Origin: Sphingobacteriales bacterium 16-39-50
Lineage (GTDB): Bacteria > Bacteroidota > Bacteroidia > Sphingobacteriales > Sphingobacteriaceae
Direction: 5' to 3'
Length of the DNA stretch: 64,000 nucleotides
Assembly: GCA_002257025.1 (NCBI GenBank)
Contig: NCHA01000003.1
Location: 62,001 to 126,000, forward strand
Made by a program: the position numbers and the translations under genes. The notes under the pieces were generated by a model, which was given only the letters and a program-made list of their open reading frames with translations, was not told the DNA's origin and did not search any database. This document shows positions 36,583 through 45,305 of this stretch, in pieces. Position 1 is the stretch's first letter. Every line of letters starts with the position of its first letter.

Positions 36583-38121
36583 ATGCCAGCAAAAACCTTT
36601 GGAAGTGCCGTTTTTGGAATTGAAGCGATCACAATAACTATTGAGGTAAATATTAGCGGCGGACTCAATTATTTCGTCGTCGGTCTGCCGGATAATGCGG
36701 TAAAGGAGAGTATGCTGCGGATAGAAAGCGCACTGAATAATTCGGTCTTTCATATGCCAAGGCAGAGGATTATCGTAAATCTGGCTCCTGCGGATATCCG
36801 GAAAGAAGGTTCTGCTTATGATCTGCCTATTGCCATTGGTATTCTGGATGCTTCCGGACAGATTTTTAGCACAAAACTGGACAAATACCTTATTCTTGGT
36901 GAGCTTTCCCTTGATGGAGGCATCCAGGCAATCAAGGGAGCTCTTCCGATTGCTATTCAGGGTAAACGGGATGGATTCAAAGGCTTGTTACTGCCTAAAG
37001 AAAATGCCCGGGAAGCTGCCATTGTAGATGATTTTGAGGTTTATGGAGTAAGCCAGCTGTCGGAAGTGATCGGATTTTTTGATAACAGCCTTGAACTGAC
37101 AAGGACTATCGTCAATACCCGTGAAGAGTTTAAATATAATATCAATAATTATGACAGCGATTTCTCGGATGTCAGGGGACAGGAAAACATCAAACGGGCA
37201 CTGGAAATTGCTGCATCAGGGGGGCATAATGTGATCCTGATCGGTCCGCCCGGAGCCGGCAAGACCATGCTCGCCAAACGTCTGCCAACCATCCTGCCTC
37301 CTCTTGATCTGTACGAGGCGCTTGATACCACTAAAATTCATTCGGTTGCCGGAAAGCTCTCTGCATCCGATTCCCTGATGACGGTCAGGCCCTTCCGTTC
37401 TCCCCATCATACGATCAGTGATGTAGCCCTGGTTGGAGGAGGTACCAACCCTCAACCGGGAGAAATTTCACTCGCCCATAACGGAGTGTTGTTTCTGGAT
37501 GAATTGCCCGAATTCAAACGCACCGTTTTGGAAGTGATGCGGCAACCCCTGGAAGAGCGGAGGGTAACCATCTCAAGAGCTAAGCTAAGCGTTAATTACC
37601 CGGCAAGTTTTATGCTGGTGGCTTCGATGAATCCCTGCCCCTGTGGTTTCTACAATCACCCTGAAAAGGATTGCATTTGTGCACCCGGAGTGGTTCAGAA
37701 ATATTTAAGTAAGATCTCTGGTCCGCTGCTTGACCGCATCGACCTGCATGTGGAGGTTACCCCGGTAAATTTTAATGAACTCTCTTCAGAGCGGCTCAGT
37801 GAAAAAAGTGAAGCTATCCGCGAACGGGTTACTGAAGCCAGAAATATACAGCTAAAACGATTTGAAGAGAAAGCAGATGTATTTTGCAATGCCCAAATGA
37901 GCCCGAATATGGTCAGGAATATTTGCAGGATCAATGAAAGCGGACAGGTATTATTGAAACAGGCTATGGAAAAACTAGGATTATCAGCAAGAGCTTATGA
38001 CCGCATCCTGAAAGTTTCAAGAACGATTGCTGACCTGGCTGGAAGTAAAGAGATAGAGCTAGAGCATCTGGCTGAAGCGATACATTATAGGAGTTTGGAC
38101 CGGGAGGGATGGGCAGGGTGA
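36583..38121 (+). CDS. comM: YifB/ComM-family Mg-chelatase-like AAA ATPase
   Basis: A 512-residue protein. An N-terminal ChlI-like domain (about 20-165; [29 protein letters not shown]) precedes the AAA domain with Walker [11 protein letters not shown] (about 221-230) and Walker [14 protein letters not shown] Cys cluster reads [17 protein letters not shown]. The C-terminal Mg-chelatase part has [22 protein letters not shown] and ends [10 protein letters not shown]. In naturally transformable bacteria ComM is a helicase promoting branch migration during transformation; the same role here is inferred from the family. Confidence 0.94.
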   Translation: MPAKTFGSAVFGIEAITITIEVNISGGLNYFVVGLPDNAVKESMLRIESALNNSVFHMPRQRIIVNLAPADIRKEGSAYDLPIAIGILDASGQIFSTKLDKYLILGELSLDGGIQAIKGALPIAIQGKRDGFKGLLLPKENAREAAIVDDFEVYGVSQLSEVIGFFDNSLELTRTIVNTREEFKYNINNYDSDFSDVRGQENIKRALEIAASGGHNVILIGPPGAGKTMLAKRLPTILPPLDLYEALDTTKIHSVAGKLSASDSLMTVRPFRSPHHTISDVALVGGGTNPQPGEISLAHNGVLFLDELPEFKRTVLEVMRQPLEERRVTISRAKLSVNYPASFMLVASMNPCPCGFYNHPEKDCICAPGVVQKYLSKISGPLLDRIDLHVEVTPVNFNELSSERLSEKSEAIRERVTEARNIQLKRFEEKADVFCNAQMSPNMVRNICRINESGQVLLKQAMEKLGLSARAYDRILKVSRTIADLAGSKEIELEHLAEAIHYRSLDREGWAG

Positions 38122-38276
38122 TTTTATTGATTTGAGGATATGGTATCGCAAAATGCGATACCTTCCAACAATCACCAGGCAGAACTTCCTGTTGTCTTTA
38201 CCGCATATAGGATTCCTATGTTTTCTATGTTGTTAAAAAATCATAACATAATTGCATTTACCAATAATTATTATTT

Positions 38277-38293
38277 ACTTTGAAAATCAAAGT
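38277..38293. promoter_or_regulatory. Palindromic operator candidate, site 1 (before membrane/regulator gene pair)
   Basis: ACTTTGAAAATCAAAGT has seven-base inverted arms. It is followed by ACTTTTAAA, so that AAAGTACTTT forms a second overlapping palindrome. The same arrangement recurs at 39239-39255 before creD. Eight bases separate it from the ATG at 38302. It is probably the binding site of the winged-helix regulator encoded at 38919. Confidence 0.7.
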
Positions 38294-38301
38294 ACTTTTA
38301 A

Positions 38302-38922
38302 ATGGAAGAAAAAGATATACATTCTGAGCTGGCTTCTATCAGATCCCTGATGGAGCGCTCATCCAAATTCCTTTCCCTCAGCGGATTATCGGGAGTTATG
38401 GCAGGTATATATGCCCTGATTGGTGCATTTATTGGATACAAAATCGTAAATGAAAAATACGGAAGCTTAGTTATAAGTGATTCATATACAGACAATTCAC
38501 TGGTCTATCATCAGCTTATTCTGATTGCAGGATTAATATTATTGCTCTCCATATTAAGCGGTCTCTTGCTGTCTATCAGGCAGGCAAAGAAAAAAGGTGA
38601 AAACTACTGGAATCCTGTAAGCAGGCGTTTGATCAGCAGTATGGCCATTCCATTATTTAGCGGCGGACTCTTTATAATTATTCTATTTTTACGGCTGGAA
38701 TATGACCTGATACCATCAGCATGCCTGATATTTTATGGATTGTCCTTAATATCAGCAAGCCAGTACACGTTCTCGGATGTGAAATGGCTAGGCTTCTGCC
38801 AGATTATTCTGGGTTTACTGGCGGCTTTAATTCCGGCATCCGGACTCTTGTTCTGGGTAATTGGATTTGGCCTCCTGCATATTATTTATGGTACTGTCAT
38901 GCATTTTAAATACAACCGGTGA
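38302..38922 (+). CDS. Multi-pass membrane protein preceding winged-helix regulator
   Basis: A 206-residue protein with about six hydrophobic segments (about 28-48, 70-95, 110-135, 140-160, 165-200) and a short soluble N-terminus (MEEKDIHSELASIRSLMERSSK). I do not recognise an enzymatic family. Its stop overlaps the GTG of the regulator gene (GTGA), so the two are coupled. Palindromic site 1 lies immediately upstream. It may sense or act with the regulator on an envelope signal, but this is inference from context only. Confidence 0.75.
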   Translation: MEEKDIHSELASIRSLMERSSKFLSLSGLSGVMAGIYALIGAFIGYKIVNEKYGSLVISDSYTDNSLVYHQLILIAGLILLLSILSGLLLSIRQAKKKGENYWNPVSRRLISSMAIPLFSGGLFIIILFLRLEYDLIPSACLIFYGLSLISASQYTFSDVKWLGFCQIILGLLAALIPASGLLFWVIGFGLLHIIYGTVMHFKYNR

Positions 38923-39221
38923 AGACATCCCTGGATCAATTTGATAAAGCTTTTGAAAACCGGATACGCCTGCAGATCATGAGCGTATTGCTTGCCAATG
39001 AGCATTATGATTTTAATTCCCTCAAAGACTTATTAGATGTTACTGACGGGAATCTTGCATCCCATATAAAAGCGCTTGAAAAAGAGGAATATATCATTGT
39101 GAATAAAACCTTTATTGGAAAGAAACCAAATACACAATATTCAGTTTCTGAAAAAGGCCGCAAAGCCTTTATTAAACACCTGGAAGCTCTTGAAAATATA
39201 ATCAAACAACAGAAAATATAA
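38919..39221 (+). CDS. Winged-helix transcriptional regulator
   Basis: A 100-residue single-domain winged-helix protein. The recognition region is NRIRLQIMSVLLANEHYDFNSLKDLLDVTDGNLASHIKALEKEEYI, with the wing in KPNTQYSVSEKGRKAFIKHLEAL. This is the type often found beside creD in Bacteroidota. The GTG start overlaps the upstream stop codon. Two matching palindromes, before its own operon and before creD, are its likely operators, which would give autoregulation and control of creD. The signal is unknown. Confidence 0.9.
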   Translation: MKTSLDQFDKAFENRIRLQIMSVLLANEHYDFNSLKDLLDVTDGNLASHIKALEKEEYIIVNKTFIGKKPNTQYSVSEKGRKAFIKHLEALENIIKQQKI

Positions 39222-39238
39222 TATTTTTTTATTCACTT

Positions 39239-39255
39239 ACTTTGAAATTCAAAGT
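39239..39255. promoter_or_regulatory. Palindromic operator candidate, site 2 (before creD)
   Basis: ACTTTGAAATTCAAAGT has eight-base perfect arms around one A and is followed by ACTTTTAAA, as in site 1. It lies between the regulator gene and creD, 18 bases before the creD ATG. Confidence 0.75.
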
Positions 39256-39273
39256 ACTTTTAAACAATTAAAA

Positions 39274-40683
39274 ATGAAGATAGAACTGACAACAGAAAAC
39301 AAGGGATTTAACAACTGGTTCGGGGGATCAGTATTAATCAAATTAGGCCTGATCGGCTTTCTAACCATTTTATTATTAATCCCTTCTTCCCTGATACAGG
39401 ATCTTATCGCAGAGCGGCAGAACAGACAGGAGGAAGTCATACAGGAAATTTCCGACAAGTGGTCGGGCAGCCAGCTTGTACAGGGGCCGGTTTTGGTGCT
39501 GCCCTATAAAACTACAGTCATCGCGGAAGATCCCAATACCAGCAAAAACACTACCCGTGAAATTCTGACCAATATTTATATCCTTCCCGAAACCCTGGAT
39601 ATCTCATCAAAAGCGAGTCCTGAAATGCTTCACAGGGGAATCTTTGATGCGGTGGTTTATAACAGCAAGATTCAGGTTAAGGGAAAGTTCAGTGCACTGG
39701 AACTGATAAAATCAAACATTGACCCGGCTATGATTCAATGGGATAAAGCAAAAGTAGCTATCGGACTCAGTGATCTAAAGGGACTTAAAAACAATCCGCT
39801 CATCAGGCTTGGAAATGAGAATTATGAAGTTGAGCCCGACCTTACTTCACTCAAATTATTCAGCAATAACCTGGTCATCCTTCCCAACCTGAGTACAGGG
39901 AAGAACACCGCACTCAGCTTTAGTTTTGATCTAGATCTGCGGGGAAGCGAGAAGCTCAGCTTTCTGCACCTTGGCAAGAACACCTCGGTGAAAATTGAGG
40001 GAGAATGGAATAATCCAAGTTTTACCGGAAGGTATCTGCCTGATGAACGCTCGGTTTCGGGCAAGACCTTTTCGGCTACCTGGAAGATGCCCTATTATAA
40101 CCGGCCCTATCCACAGCAATGGATCGAAGAGAATACTATTTTAAATAAGCCAGATACCCTTGTTAAAGGAAAGAATAACTCAGATACCCGGGCAGTTTTT
40201 GGAGTTGATTTCCTCTTACCTGTAGATCAGTATCAAAAGACCACCCGTGCTGCAAAATACGCCATACTGGTTATTTTACTATCCTTTTTATCTCTGTTCT
40301 TTACAGAGCTGCTGAACAAAAGAAATGTTCACTTCCTCCAATATGTGCTGATCGGAGCCGCGATGACCATTTATTATACTCTATTGCTGGCTCTTAGCGA
40401 ACAAATGGGTTTCAATATGGCTTATATCCTTGCCTCGGTAGCCACAATAGGCCTGATCGGAACATTCATCTGGTCACTGCTTAAAAATAGCAAGGCAGCC
40501 CTTCTCTTTGCCGGCATACTGAGTATGTTCTATGGTTTTATTTTTGTAATTCTTCAACTACAGGATATGGCTCTTTTGGTCGGGAGTATCGGTTTATTCG
40601 TCATTATTGCTACTTTAATGTATCTATCCCAAAAAATTAGCTGGGAAAATAACAAAGTGGAAGAAGCAAACACCAGGCTTTAA
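39274..40683 (+). CDS. creD: CreD-family inner-membrane protein
   Basis: A 469-residue protein. An N-terminal membrane helix (about 17-43) precedes a large periplasmic domain (about 50-320) with ISDKWSGSQLVQGPVLVLPY, the CreD hallmark, and FGVDFLLPVDQYQKTTRAAKYA before a cluster of five or six membrane helices (about 325-455). CreD is linked to envelope integrity and beta-lactam response in Gammaproteobacteria; its molecular activity is not known. The regulator gene upstream and palindromic site 2 suggest it is regulated locally, not by CreBC. Confidence 0.93.
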   Translation: MKIELTTENKGFNNWFGGSVLIKLGLIGFLTILLLIPSSLIQDLIAERQNRQEEVIQEISDKWSGSQLVQGPVLVLPYKTTVIAEDPNTSKNTTREILTNIYILPETLDISSKASPEMLHRGIFDAVVYNSKIQVKGKFSALELIKSNIDPAMIQWDKAKVAIGLSDLKGLKNNPLIRLGNENYEVEPDLTSLKLFSNNLVILPNLSTGKNTALSFSFDLDLRGSEKLSFLHLGKNTSVKIEGEWNNPSFTGRYLPDERSVSGKTFSATWKMPYYNRPYPQQWIEENTILNKPDTLVKGKNNSDTRAVFGVDFLLPVDQYQKTTRAAKYAILVILLSFLSLFFTELLNKRNVHFLQYVLIGAAMTIYYTLLLALSEQMGFNMAYILASVATIGLIGTFIWSLLKNSKAALLFAGILSMFYGFIFVILQLQDMALLVGSIGLFVIIATLMYLSQKISWENNKVEEANTRL

Positions 40684-40685
40684 TT

Positions 40686-41081
40686 ATGTACCGGTTTCAC
40701 AAAGGATATTTTGGATTGACTGCAGGACTGTTTTTGATTGAAGTACTGATCGCGATGTACGTTCAGGATGATTTTATCAGGCCCTATTTTGGAGATTTTT
40801 TGGTTGTTATTTTGATGTATTGTTTCCTCAGGTCTTTTGCCAACCTGGATGTGAAACTAACTGTTATAGCAGTACTGCTGTTTTCTTACTTGATAGAAGA
40901 ACTGCAATATCTGAATTTCGTTGAGTTGATCGGAATGGGAAATTCTGAACTAGCACGTACCGTGATTGGTACATCCTTTGCATGGATGGATCTTGTGGCC
41001 TATACGGCGGGCTGTGTAGCAATTCTCTTGTTTGAAAGAATGAAACCGGCTATATGGAACCTTAAAAGTAAAAGTGCATGA
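40686..41081 (+). CDS. DUF2809-family membrane protein
   Basis: A 131-residue protein with four membrane helices. The family signature is visible in FHKGYFGLTAGLFLIEVLIAMYVQDDFIRPYFGDFLVVILMYCF, then LLFSYLIEELQYLNFVELIGM and a closing helix with WMDLVAYTAGC. DUF2809 has no known activity. It starts two bases after the creD stop and overlaps the next gene by four bases, so all three form one operon. Confidence 0.9.
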   Translation: MYRFHKGYFGLTAGLFLIEVLIAMYVQDDFIRPYFGDFLVVILMYCFLRSFANLDVKLTVIAVLLFSYLIEELQYLNFVELIGMGNSELARTVIGTSFAWMDLVAYTAGCVAILLFERMKPAIWNLKSKSA

Positions 41082-41842
41082 AGTATTTTGTGAGCAAAAA
41101 TTCGATAGTCCGCAGGATTTGGGGGAATGGTGATACCATCCTCCTGATCTTTGCCGGTGCCTCTGCAGAGTTTGCCTTGAATAAAGCAGTCGACTGGCTA
41201 TATTTCACCGGTCGGCTTCCTTCTGATCCGCTTAAAAGGTTATTCTCCACCGTCGCCTATGCCCGACAAATCGTCTTTTCTGAATATGATGAAGCTATGC
41301 AGGCAATCGACAAAATTTCAGCTATCCATAAGGGTGTGGAACAGTCCCGTGGCAAAAACATCCCGGATTGGGCCTATCGGGATGTCCTGTACATGCTGAT
41401 TGATTATTCAATACGGTCTTTTGAGCTATTGGAGCAGAAATTAAGTGAAATCGAAAAAGAGGAAGTTTATTCTGTTTTTTACGGGATGGGGTTGCGTATG
41501 GGTGTTAAAGATCTACCCCTGAACTATCAGCAATGGCTACAAATGCGAAATTCTTCTATTGAAGAAAACCTGCTGAATGGGAGTTTCACGAAAGATCTCT
41601 ACAAACAATATAAAAAGCACCTGGGATGGTTCAGATACCTGGTCTTAAAACAGGCTCAAATCCTGCTTGTTCCTGATAAAGTAAATGAACTACTGGGACT
41701 CGGGAAGAACCCCCTCTCCATTCCCATGCTTAATTTGTACAAGCTCAGCCGGATAATTCGCTTAAAATCTCTGCTAAAGAATGTGATCCTGCCATCAGCT
41801 TACAAAAAAGAAATTTTGGCTATGGACACCTATTCAGGCTAA
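41078..41842 (+). CDS. DUF2236/MpaB-family oxygenase-like protein
   Basis: A 254-residue, largely helical protein. It matches the DUF2236 (ER-bound oxygenase MpaB/latex-clearing) pattern: FAGASAEFALNKAVDWLYFTGRLPSDPLKRLFSTVAYARQIVFSEYDEA, then AISAIHKGVEQ and DWAYRDVLYMLIDYSIRSFELL. His in the SAIHKG segment corresponds to the family's heme-linked His. Family members are heme b oxidases/oxygenases, but the substrate is unknown. Its start overlaps the DUF2809 stop (ATGA). The presence of an oxygenase-like gene in a creD operon is unexplained. Confidence 0.8.
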   Translation: MKYFVSKNSIVRRIWGNGDTILLIFAGASAEFALNKAVDWLYFTGRLPSDPLKRLFSTVAYARQIVFSEYDEAMQAIDKISAIHKGVEQSRGKNIPDWAYRDVLYMLIDYSIRSFELLEQKLSEIEKEEVYSVFYGMGLRMGVKDLPLNYQQWLQMRNSSIEENLLNGSFTKDLYKQYKKHLGWFRYLVLKQAQILLVPDKVNELLGLGKNPLSIPMLNLYKLSRIIRLKSLLKNVILPSAYKKEILAMDTYSG

Positions 41843-42043
41843 TCCTGATTGAGTATGACAAGCTCACACCAGCCTGAAAGACCTTACTGAAGTTAAGGCA
41901 GGTGCGTTTGAAAATTTTTTGGACCGGGATTTGCAATAAATATATCTGATTACCAGTTAGTAAAAACATAATGGGATAATCACCAAAATTCAGGCTAGAT
42001 AAACTCCTATCATCAGCAACAAACCTAATTGGAAAAATAAATC

Positions 42044-42051
42044 TAAATTTG
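42044..42051 (+). promoter_or_regulatory. Promoter -7 box before the repeat-containing secreted protein
   Basis: TAAATTTG is an exact TAnnTTTG match. The longest reading frame downstream would start at the TTG inside it, so translation more likely begins at ATG 42124. Confidence 0.5.
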
Positions 42052-42123
42052 CAGGGTCATCAAAGGCTCATAGCCACTTCAAGATTAATCAATTTTCATA
42101 TTCTTAAAGCGAATTATCCCGGA

Positions 42124-43605
42124 ATGCATTATAAATATTTTATAACCCTACTTCTCTTCTTTGGTATCCATCAGGCAGTAAATGCAAGCTTCGTATTCAA
42201 TCCAAATTCAATAGCAGCATATCAGGCGATATTTGATTTGCGGTTTAATGATGCAAGGAAATATATCCGCGACGAGAAAGTAAATAACCCACAAAATGGT
42301 ATTCCGGTTTTGCTTGAAAATTACCTTGATTATGTATTCCTGATTACTTCAGAAAACGCAATCGAATTCGAAAAGTTTAAAAACAGGAAATCAGGCAGGA
42401 TTGATGCAATCAAAAAAAATGATAAAAATTCACCCTATTATCTTTTTGCCCAGGCTGAGATTTATCTTCAATCTGCAATGATTAAGGCTAAATTTGGAGA
42501 ATACATGTCCTCGACCTATGATTTCAAAAAGGCGAAAGACTTGTTAGCTGAAAATAATGTAAAGTACAGGGACTTTTTGCCCAATCAAAAAAGCCTGGGT
42601 TTGATAGAAGTGATTTTTGGAGCCATTCCAACAAATTTAAAAGGGATAGCCAGCTTATTGGGCATTCATGGAAATATTACCAAAGGGAGTAAGCAACTGG
42701 AAAGATTCAGACTGCAGATTGCTAACAGTAAGTATAGCTATTATAATGATGAAATTGTGACTTCACTTAGTTTTATAAACGTAGATGTGATTCAGGGCAG
42801 GAATAGCTACAGTTACGTGGCACCACTCTTGAAGACTATGAGTGATAAAAGCCTCCTCAAAGCTTATTTACAGGGTTACACTGCTTTTAGAACCGGGCAT
42901 GGCGATGCCGCTCTTAAATTTATAGAAGCCGCTCCAAAAGGCAGTCAGTATGCCGATTTACCACTTATGAACTATCTGATGGGCAATATTAAACTTTGCC
43001 GAATGGATTCCGATGCAAACCTATACCTCAGCAAATTTGCAAATGAGACCCTTAGTACGAATTATATTAAGGATACTTATCTAAGGCTTGCATTTTATTA
43101 TTTGGTAAGAAATAATATTTCGCAGTACAATCATTATTTAACATTGGTGAGAACTAAAGGTTCAGTAATTAATGAAAAGGACAAGCAGGCCCTGAAAGAA
43201 GCAAATGATGTCAGGCCGAATCTAACTTTATTGAAAGCAAGACTTTATTTTGATGGCGGCAGTTATAATAATGCACTGGCTCAATTAAAATCAATTCAGG
43301 TTAATGGTTTAAAAAGCCAGAGGGATAAACTGGAATTCTACTACCGTTATGCGAGAACCTATGATATGATGAATGATTATGATGATGCCTTGCTATATTA
43401 TCAACGCACAATTAATCTTGGCAAAAATCAATCTTATTATTTTGCAGCCTATTCAGCCTTAAAATCGGGTAATATTTACGAATACATAAAAGACAATAAA
43501 AAAGCAGCTGAATATTACAATATGGCTCTCGGGATGAAAAATCATGAGTATCAAATTGGTATTGACACTCATGCAAAAGAAGGCTTAAGAAGACTTAATG
43601 AATAA
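42124..43605 (+). CDS. Secreted TPR-like repeat protein
   Basis: A protein of about 493 residues with a signal peptide (HYKYFITLLLFFGIHQAVNA) and a mostly helical body. Helical pairs near the C-terminus resemble tetratricopeptide repeats (YYRYARTYDMMNDYDDALLYYQRTINLG, then NIYEYIKDNKKAAEYYNMALGM), and more divergent ones precede them. I chose ATG 42124 because it starts the signal peptide and the upstream TTG at 42049 overlaps a promoter box. It probably acts in the periplasm as a scaffold; no partner is evident. It is transcribed separately from the lipid cluster downstream. Confidence 0.8.
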   Translation: MHYKYFITLLLFFGIHQAVNASFVFNPNSIAAYQAIFDLRFNDARKYIRDEKVNNPQNGIPVLLENYLDYVFLITSENAIEFEKFKNRKSGRIDAIKKNDKNSPYYLFAQAEIYLQSAMIKAKFGEYMSSTYDFKKAKDLLAENNVKYRDFLPNQKSLGLIEVIFGAIPTNLKGIASLLGIHGNITKGSKQLERFRLQIANSKYSYYNDEIVTSLSFINVDVIQGRNSYSYVAPLLKTMSDKSLLKAYLQGYTAFRTGHGDAALKFIEAAPKGSQYADLPLMNYLMGNIKLCRMDSDANLYLSKFANETLSTNYIKDTYLRLAFYYLVRNNISQYNHYLTLVRTKGSVINEKDKQALKEANDVRPNLTLLKARLYFDGGSYNNALAQLKSIQVNGLKSQRDKLEFYYRYARTYDMMNDYDDALLYYQRTINLGKNQSYYFAAYSALKSGNIYEYIKDNKKAAEYYNMALGMKNHEYQIGIDTHAKEGLRRLNE

Positions 43606-43654
43606 GAGAATAATTTAATTTTTATATCCGGCAGAGTATCTTTAATTTAAAAAT

Positions 43655-43662
43655 TATATTTG
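43655..43662 (+). promoter_or_regulatory. Candidate promoter -7 box of the acyl-chain assembly cluster
   Basis: TATATTTG is an exact TAnnTTTG match, 75 bases before the first ATG of the cluster. A clear -33 TTTG was not found. It would drive all eight genes from 43738 to 49328. Confidence 0.4.
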
Positions 43663-43737
43663 ATTTTATACTTTTACAGGTATCAGGATCTATTACATAA
43701 CATAAGAAAGAGATTATCATAAAATTTTTAGCTTAAA

Positions 43738-44460
43738 ATGCCGGAAAAAAAGATACTGATAACCGGAGCAAGCAGGGGTTTGGGCCTGGCCATATCAAAT
43801 GCGTTATCAAAAGAATATACATTGATCTTACATGCCACACGCAAAGAAAGTTTTACCAATGTTGATCCTAAACACCATTTACTTTGTGCCGACCTCAGCG
43901 ATCCAACCCAACTCAATGAATTTTGTAAACGCCTAAAAAAGGAGCACGGAGATACGCTCTATGGAGTAATCAATAATGCGGGCATTACATTTGATAAATC
44001 CCTCATTTATCAGCCGGAGAATGAAATAGACAAGCTGCTGCAGGTAAATCTGAAAGCACCAATCATGATCTGTAAGGCTGTGATGAAGCAATTCCTTTTA
44101 AATAAACGCGGGGTAATTATCAATGTAAGTTCATGCGTTGGTGAAACCGGAAATGCTTTTCAGGCGGTTTATTCGGCAACTAAAGCCGGTTTGGCAGCCC
44201 TGTCCAAATCACTCGCCCGCGAAGTTTCTGCTTTAAGCGAAGAACATGCCATCAGGATATTAAGCATAGCCCCGGGTTTTATTGAAACAGAGATGACAGA
44301 TACGGTACCCGAAAAATTCAGACAGGAATATTTAAAAGCCATTCCTGCAAACCGTTTCGGTAATGTGAACGAGGTTGCAGATGTGGTTGCTTTCCTTTTG
44401 TCGGATAAGGCATCATATATTAACGGAACTAACATAAATATAAATGGTGGGATATTATGA
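43738..44460 (+). CDS. 3-oxoacyl-ACP reductase, FabG-like (acyl-chain cluster gene 1)
   Basis: A 240-residue classical SDR. The NAD(P)-binding motif is TGASRGLGLAI (residues 9-19), NNAG is at about 80-83, and the catalytic Ser-Tyr-Lys set is in NVSSCVGETG and AVYSATKAG. The C-terminal ETEMT, RFGNVNEVADVVAFLLSD and INGTNININGG are FabG-typical. It would reduce 3-oxoacyl-ACP to 3-hydroxyacyl-ACP. It is first of eight genes with overlaps or gaps under 10 bases and overlaps the dehydratase gene by 17 bases. It is separate from primary fatty-acid genes, so a dedicated role is likely. Confidence 0.9.
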   Translation: MPEKKILITGASRGLGLAISNALSKEYTLILHATRKESFTNVDPKHHLLCADLSDPTQLNEFCKRLKKEHGDTLYGVINNAGITFDKSLIYQPENEIDKLLQVNLKAPIMICKAVMKQFLLNKRGVIINVSSCVGETGNAFQAVYSATKAGLAALSKSLAREVSALSEEHAIRILSIAPGFIETEMTDTVPEKFRQEYLKAIPANRFGNVNEVADVVAFLLSDKASYINGTNININGGIL

Positions 44461-45037
44461 TAAGGGTAAACATGTAGAAAGCCTGTGTTTAATACATCCG
44501 AGAGAAATACTTATTGCCTACGGTCCTACAAAGCTGCTTGTAGATAAATATCACTGGCACTCGCCAAAAGTAGGCGTTGTAGCGAGCTATACTCCCACAG
44601 ACCATGATGTAGAGGACCACTTTGGCATTTTCAGAGGAGTGGACCAGATAGAGTCGTTTGTACAGGCCACCGCTGCTTCTTTAGCCATGTTTTTGGTCTG
44701 TCAGAAAAATAGTTGTGCTCCGGAGGATTTGAGAGACAAAGCTGTCCCAAGCTTTATTAGTGTAGGCAATGTGAACTTTATGGCCGCACTTGAAAAGGGC
44801 GATACTTATGTTATTCTGGGGAAAATAACATTTTATAAATTTAAGCAAATGGTTTGCGATGGGAGGATTTACAGATGTCCCCAGGGATTAGACCTTGACG
44901 ATTATTTTAAAGATTTTAGCGAAGAGCGCTTACTTAAATATGATCTCTCACCTGATTTTAAACTTATTTCAGATTACTATGATATAACAGGGCGGGAAAT
45001 AGACATAGAATATTTTAGAGCAATAAACAAAAAGTAA
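44444..45037 (+). CDS. Hot-dog 3-hydroxyacyl-ACP dehydratase-like protein (cluster gene 2)
   Basis: A 197-residue protein. The FabZ/FabA core is seen in VEDHFGIFRGVDQIESFVQATAAS, which aligns with GHFPGxPxxPGVLQIEAxAQA. The likely catalytic His59 and Glu70 are present. Residues 20-50 and 100-130 would form the remaining hot-dog strands (VILGKITFYKFK). The C-terminal 50 residues extend beyond normal FabZ length and are acidic. It would dehydrate 3-hydroxyacyl-ACP to enoyl-ACP. It overlaps the FabG-like gene, and the ACP gene follows after seven bases. The sequence is quite divergent from housekeeping FabZ, as recalled. Confidence 0.75.
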   Translation: MVGYYDKGKHVESLCLIHPREILIAYGPTKLLVDKYHWHSPKVGVVASYTPTDHDVEDHFGIFRGVDQIESFVQATAASLAMFLVCQKNSCAPEDLRDKAVPSFISVGNVNFMAALEKGDTYVILGKITFYKFKQMVCDGRIYRCPQGLDLDDYFKDFSEERLLKYDLSPDFKLISDYYDITGREIDIEYFRAINKK

Positions 45038-45044
45038 ATTTTAA

Positions 45045-45305
45045 ATGGAAAGACAAGAAATTATTGACGGTTTGATAGAGGTACTTAAAACTGTAAGAAT
45101 GATTGAGCCCGAAAAATTAGTAGGTGTAACAGAAGAAACAGATTTTTTAGCTGATATGAGTGTACCATCATCTCAAATGATCGCTATCGTAGCAAAAGTC
45201 GAGCAAAAATTTGACATTGAATTTGAAGACGACGATATTGATGATTTAGGCTCAACTGTCAAAGATGTTGTTGATCTGATTTTAAAAGTAAAAGCACGTG
45301 GATAA
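45045..45305 (+). CDS. Atypical acyl carrier protein (cluster gene 3)
   Basis: An 86-residue acidic protein with the three-helix pattern of acyl carrier proteins (KVEQKFDIEFEDDDIDDLGSTVKDVVDLI as helix II and III). The phosphopantetheine site normally reads DSL. Aligning helix II places Ser42 at that position, within SVPSSQMIAIV, so DSL becomes PSS. The Ser is kept, but Asp and Leu are not. It probably carries the growing acyl chain for the cluster enzymes. Its stop overlaps the GTG start of the ketosynthase gene. A cluster-encoded AcpS-type transferase may be needed to modify it. Confidence 0.88.
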   Translation: MERQEIIDGLIEVLKTVRMIEPEKLVGVTEETDFLADMSVPSSQMIAIVAKVEQKFDIEFEDDDIDDLGSTVKDVVDLILKVKARG

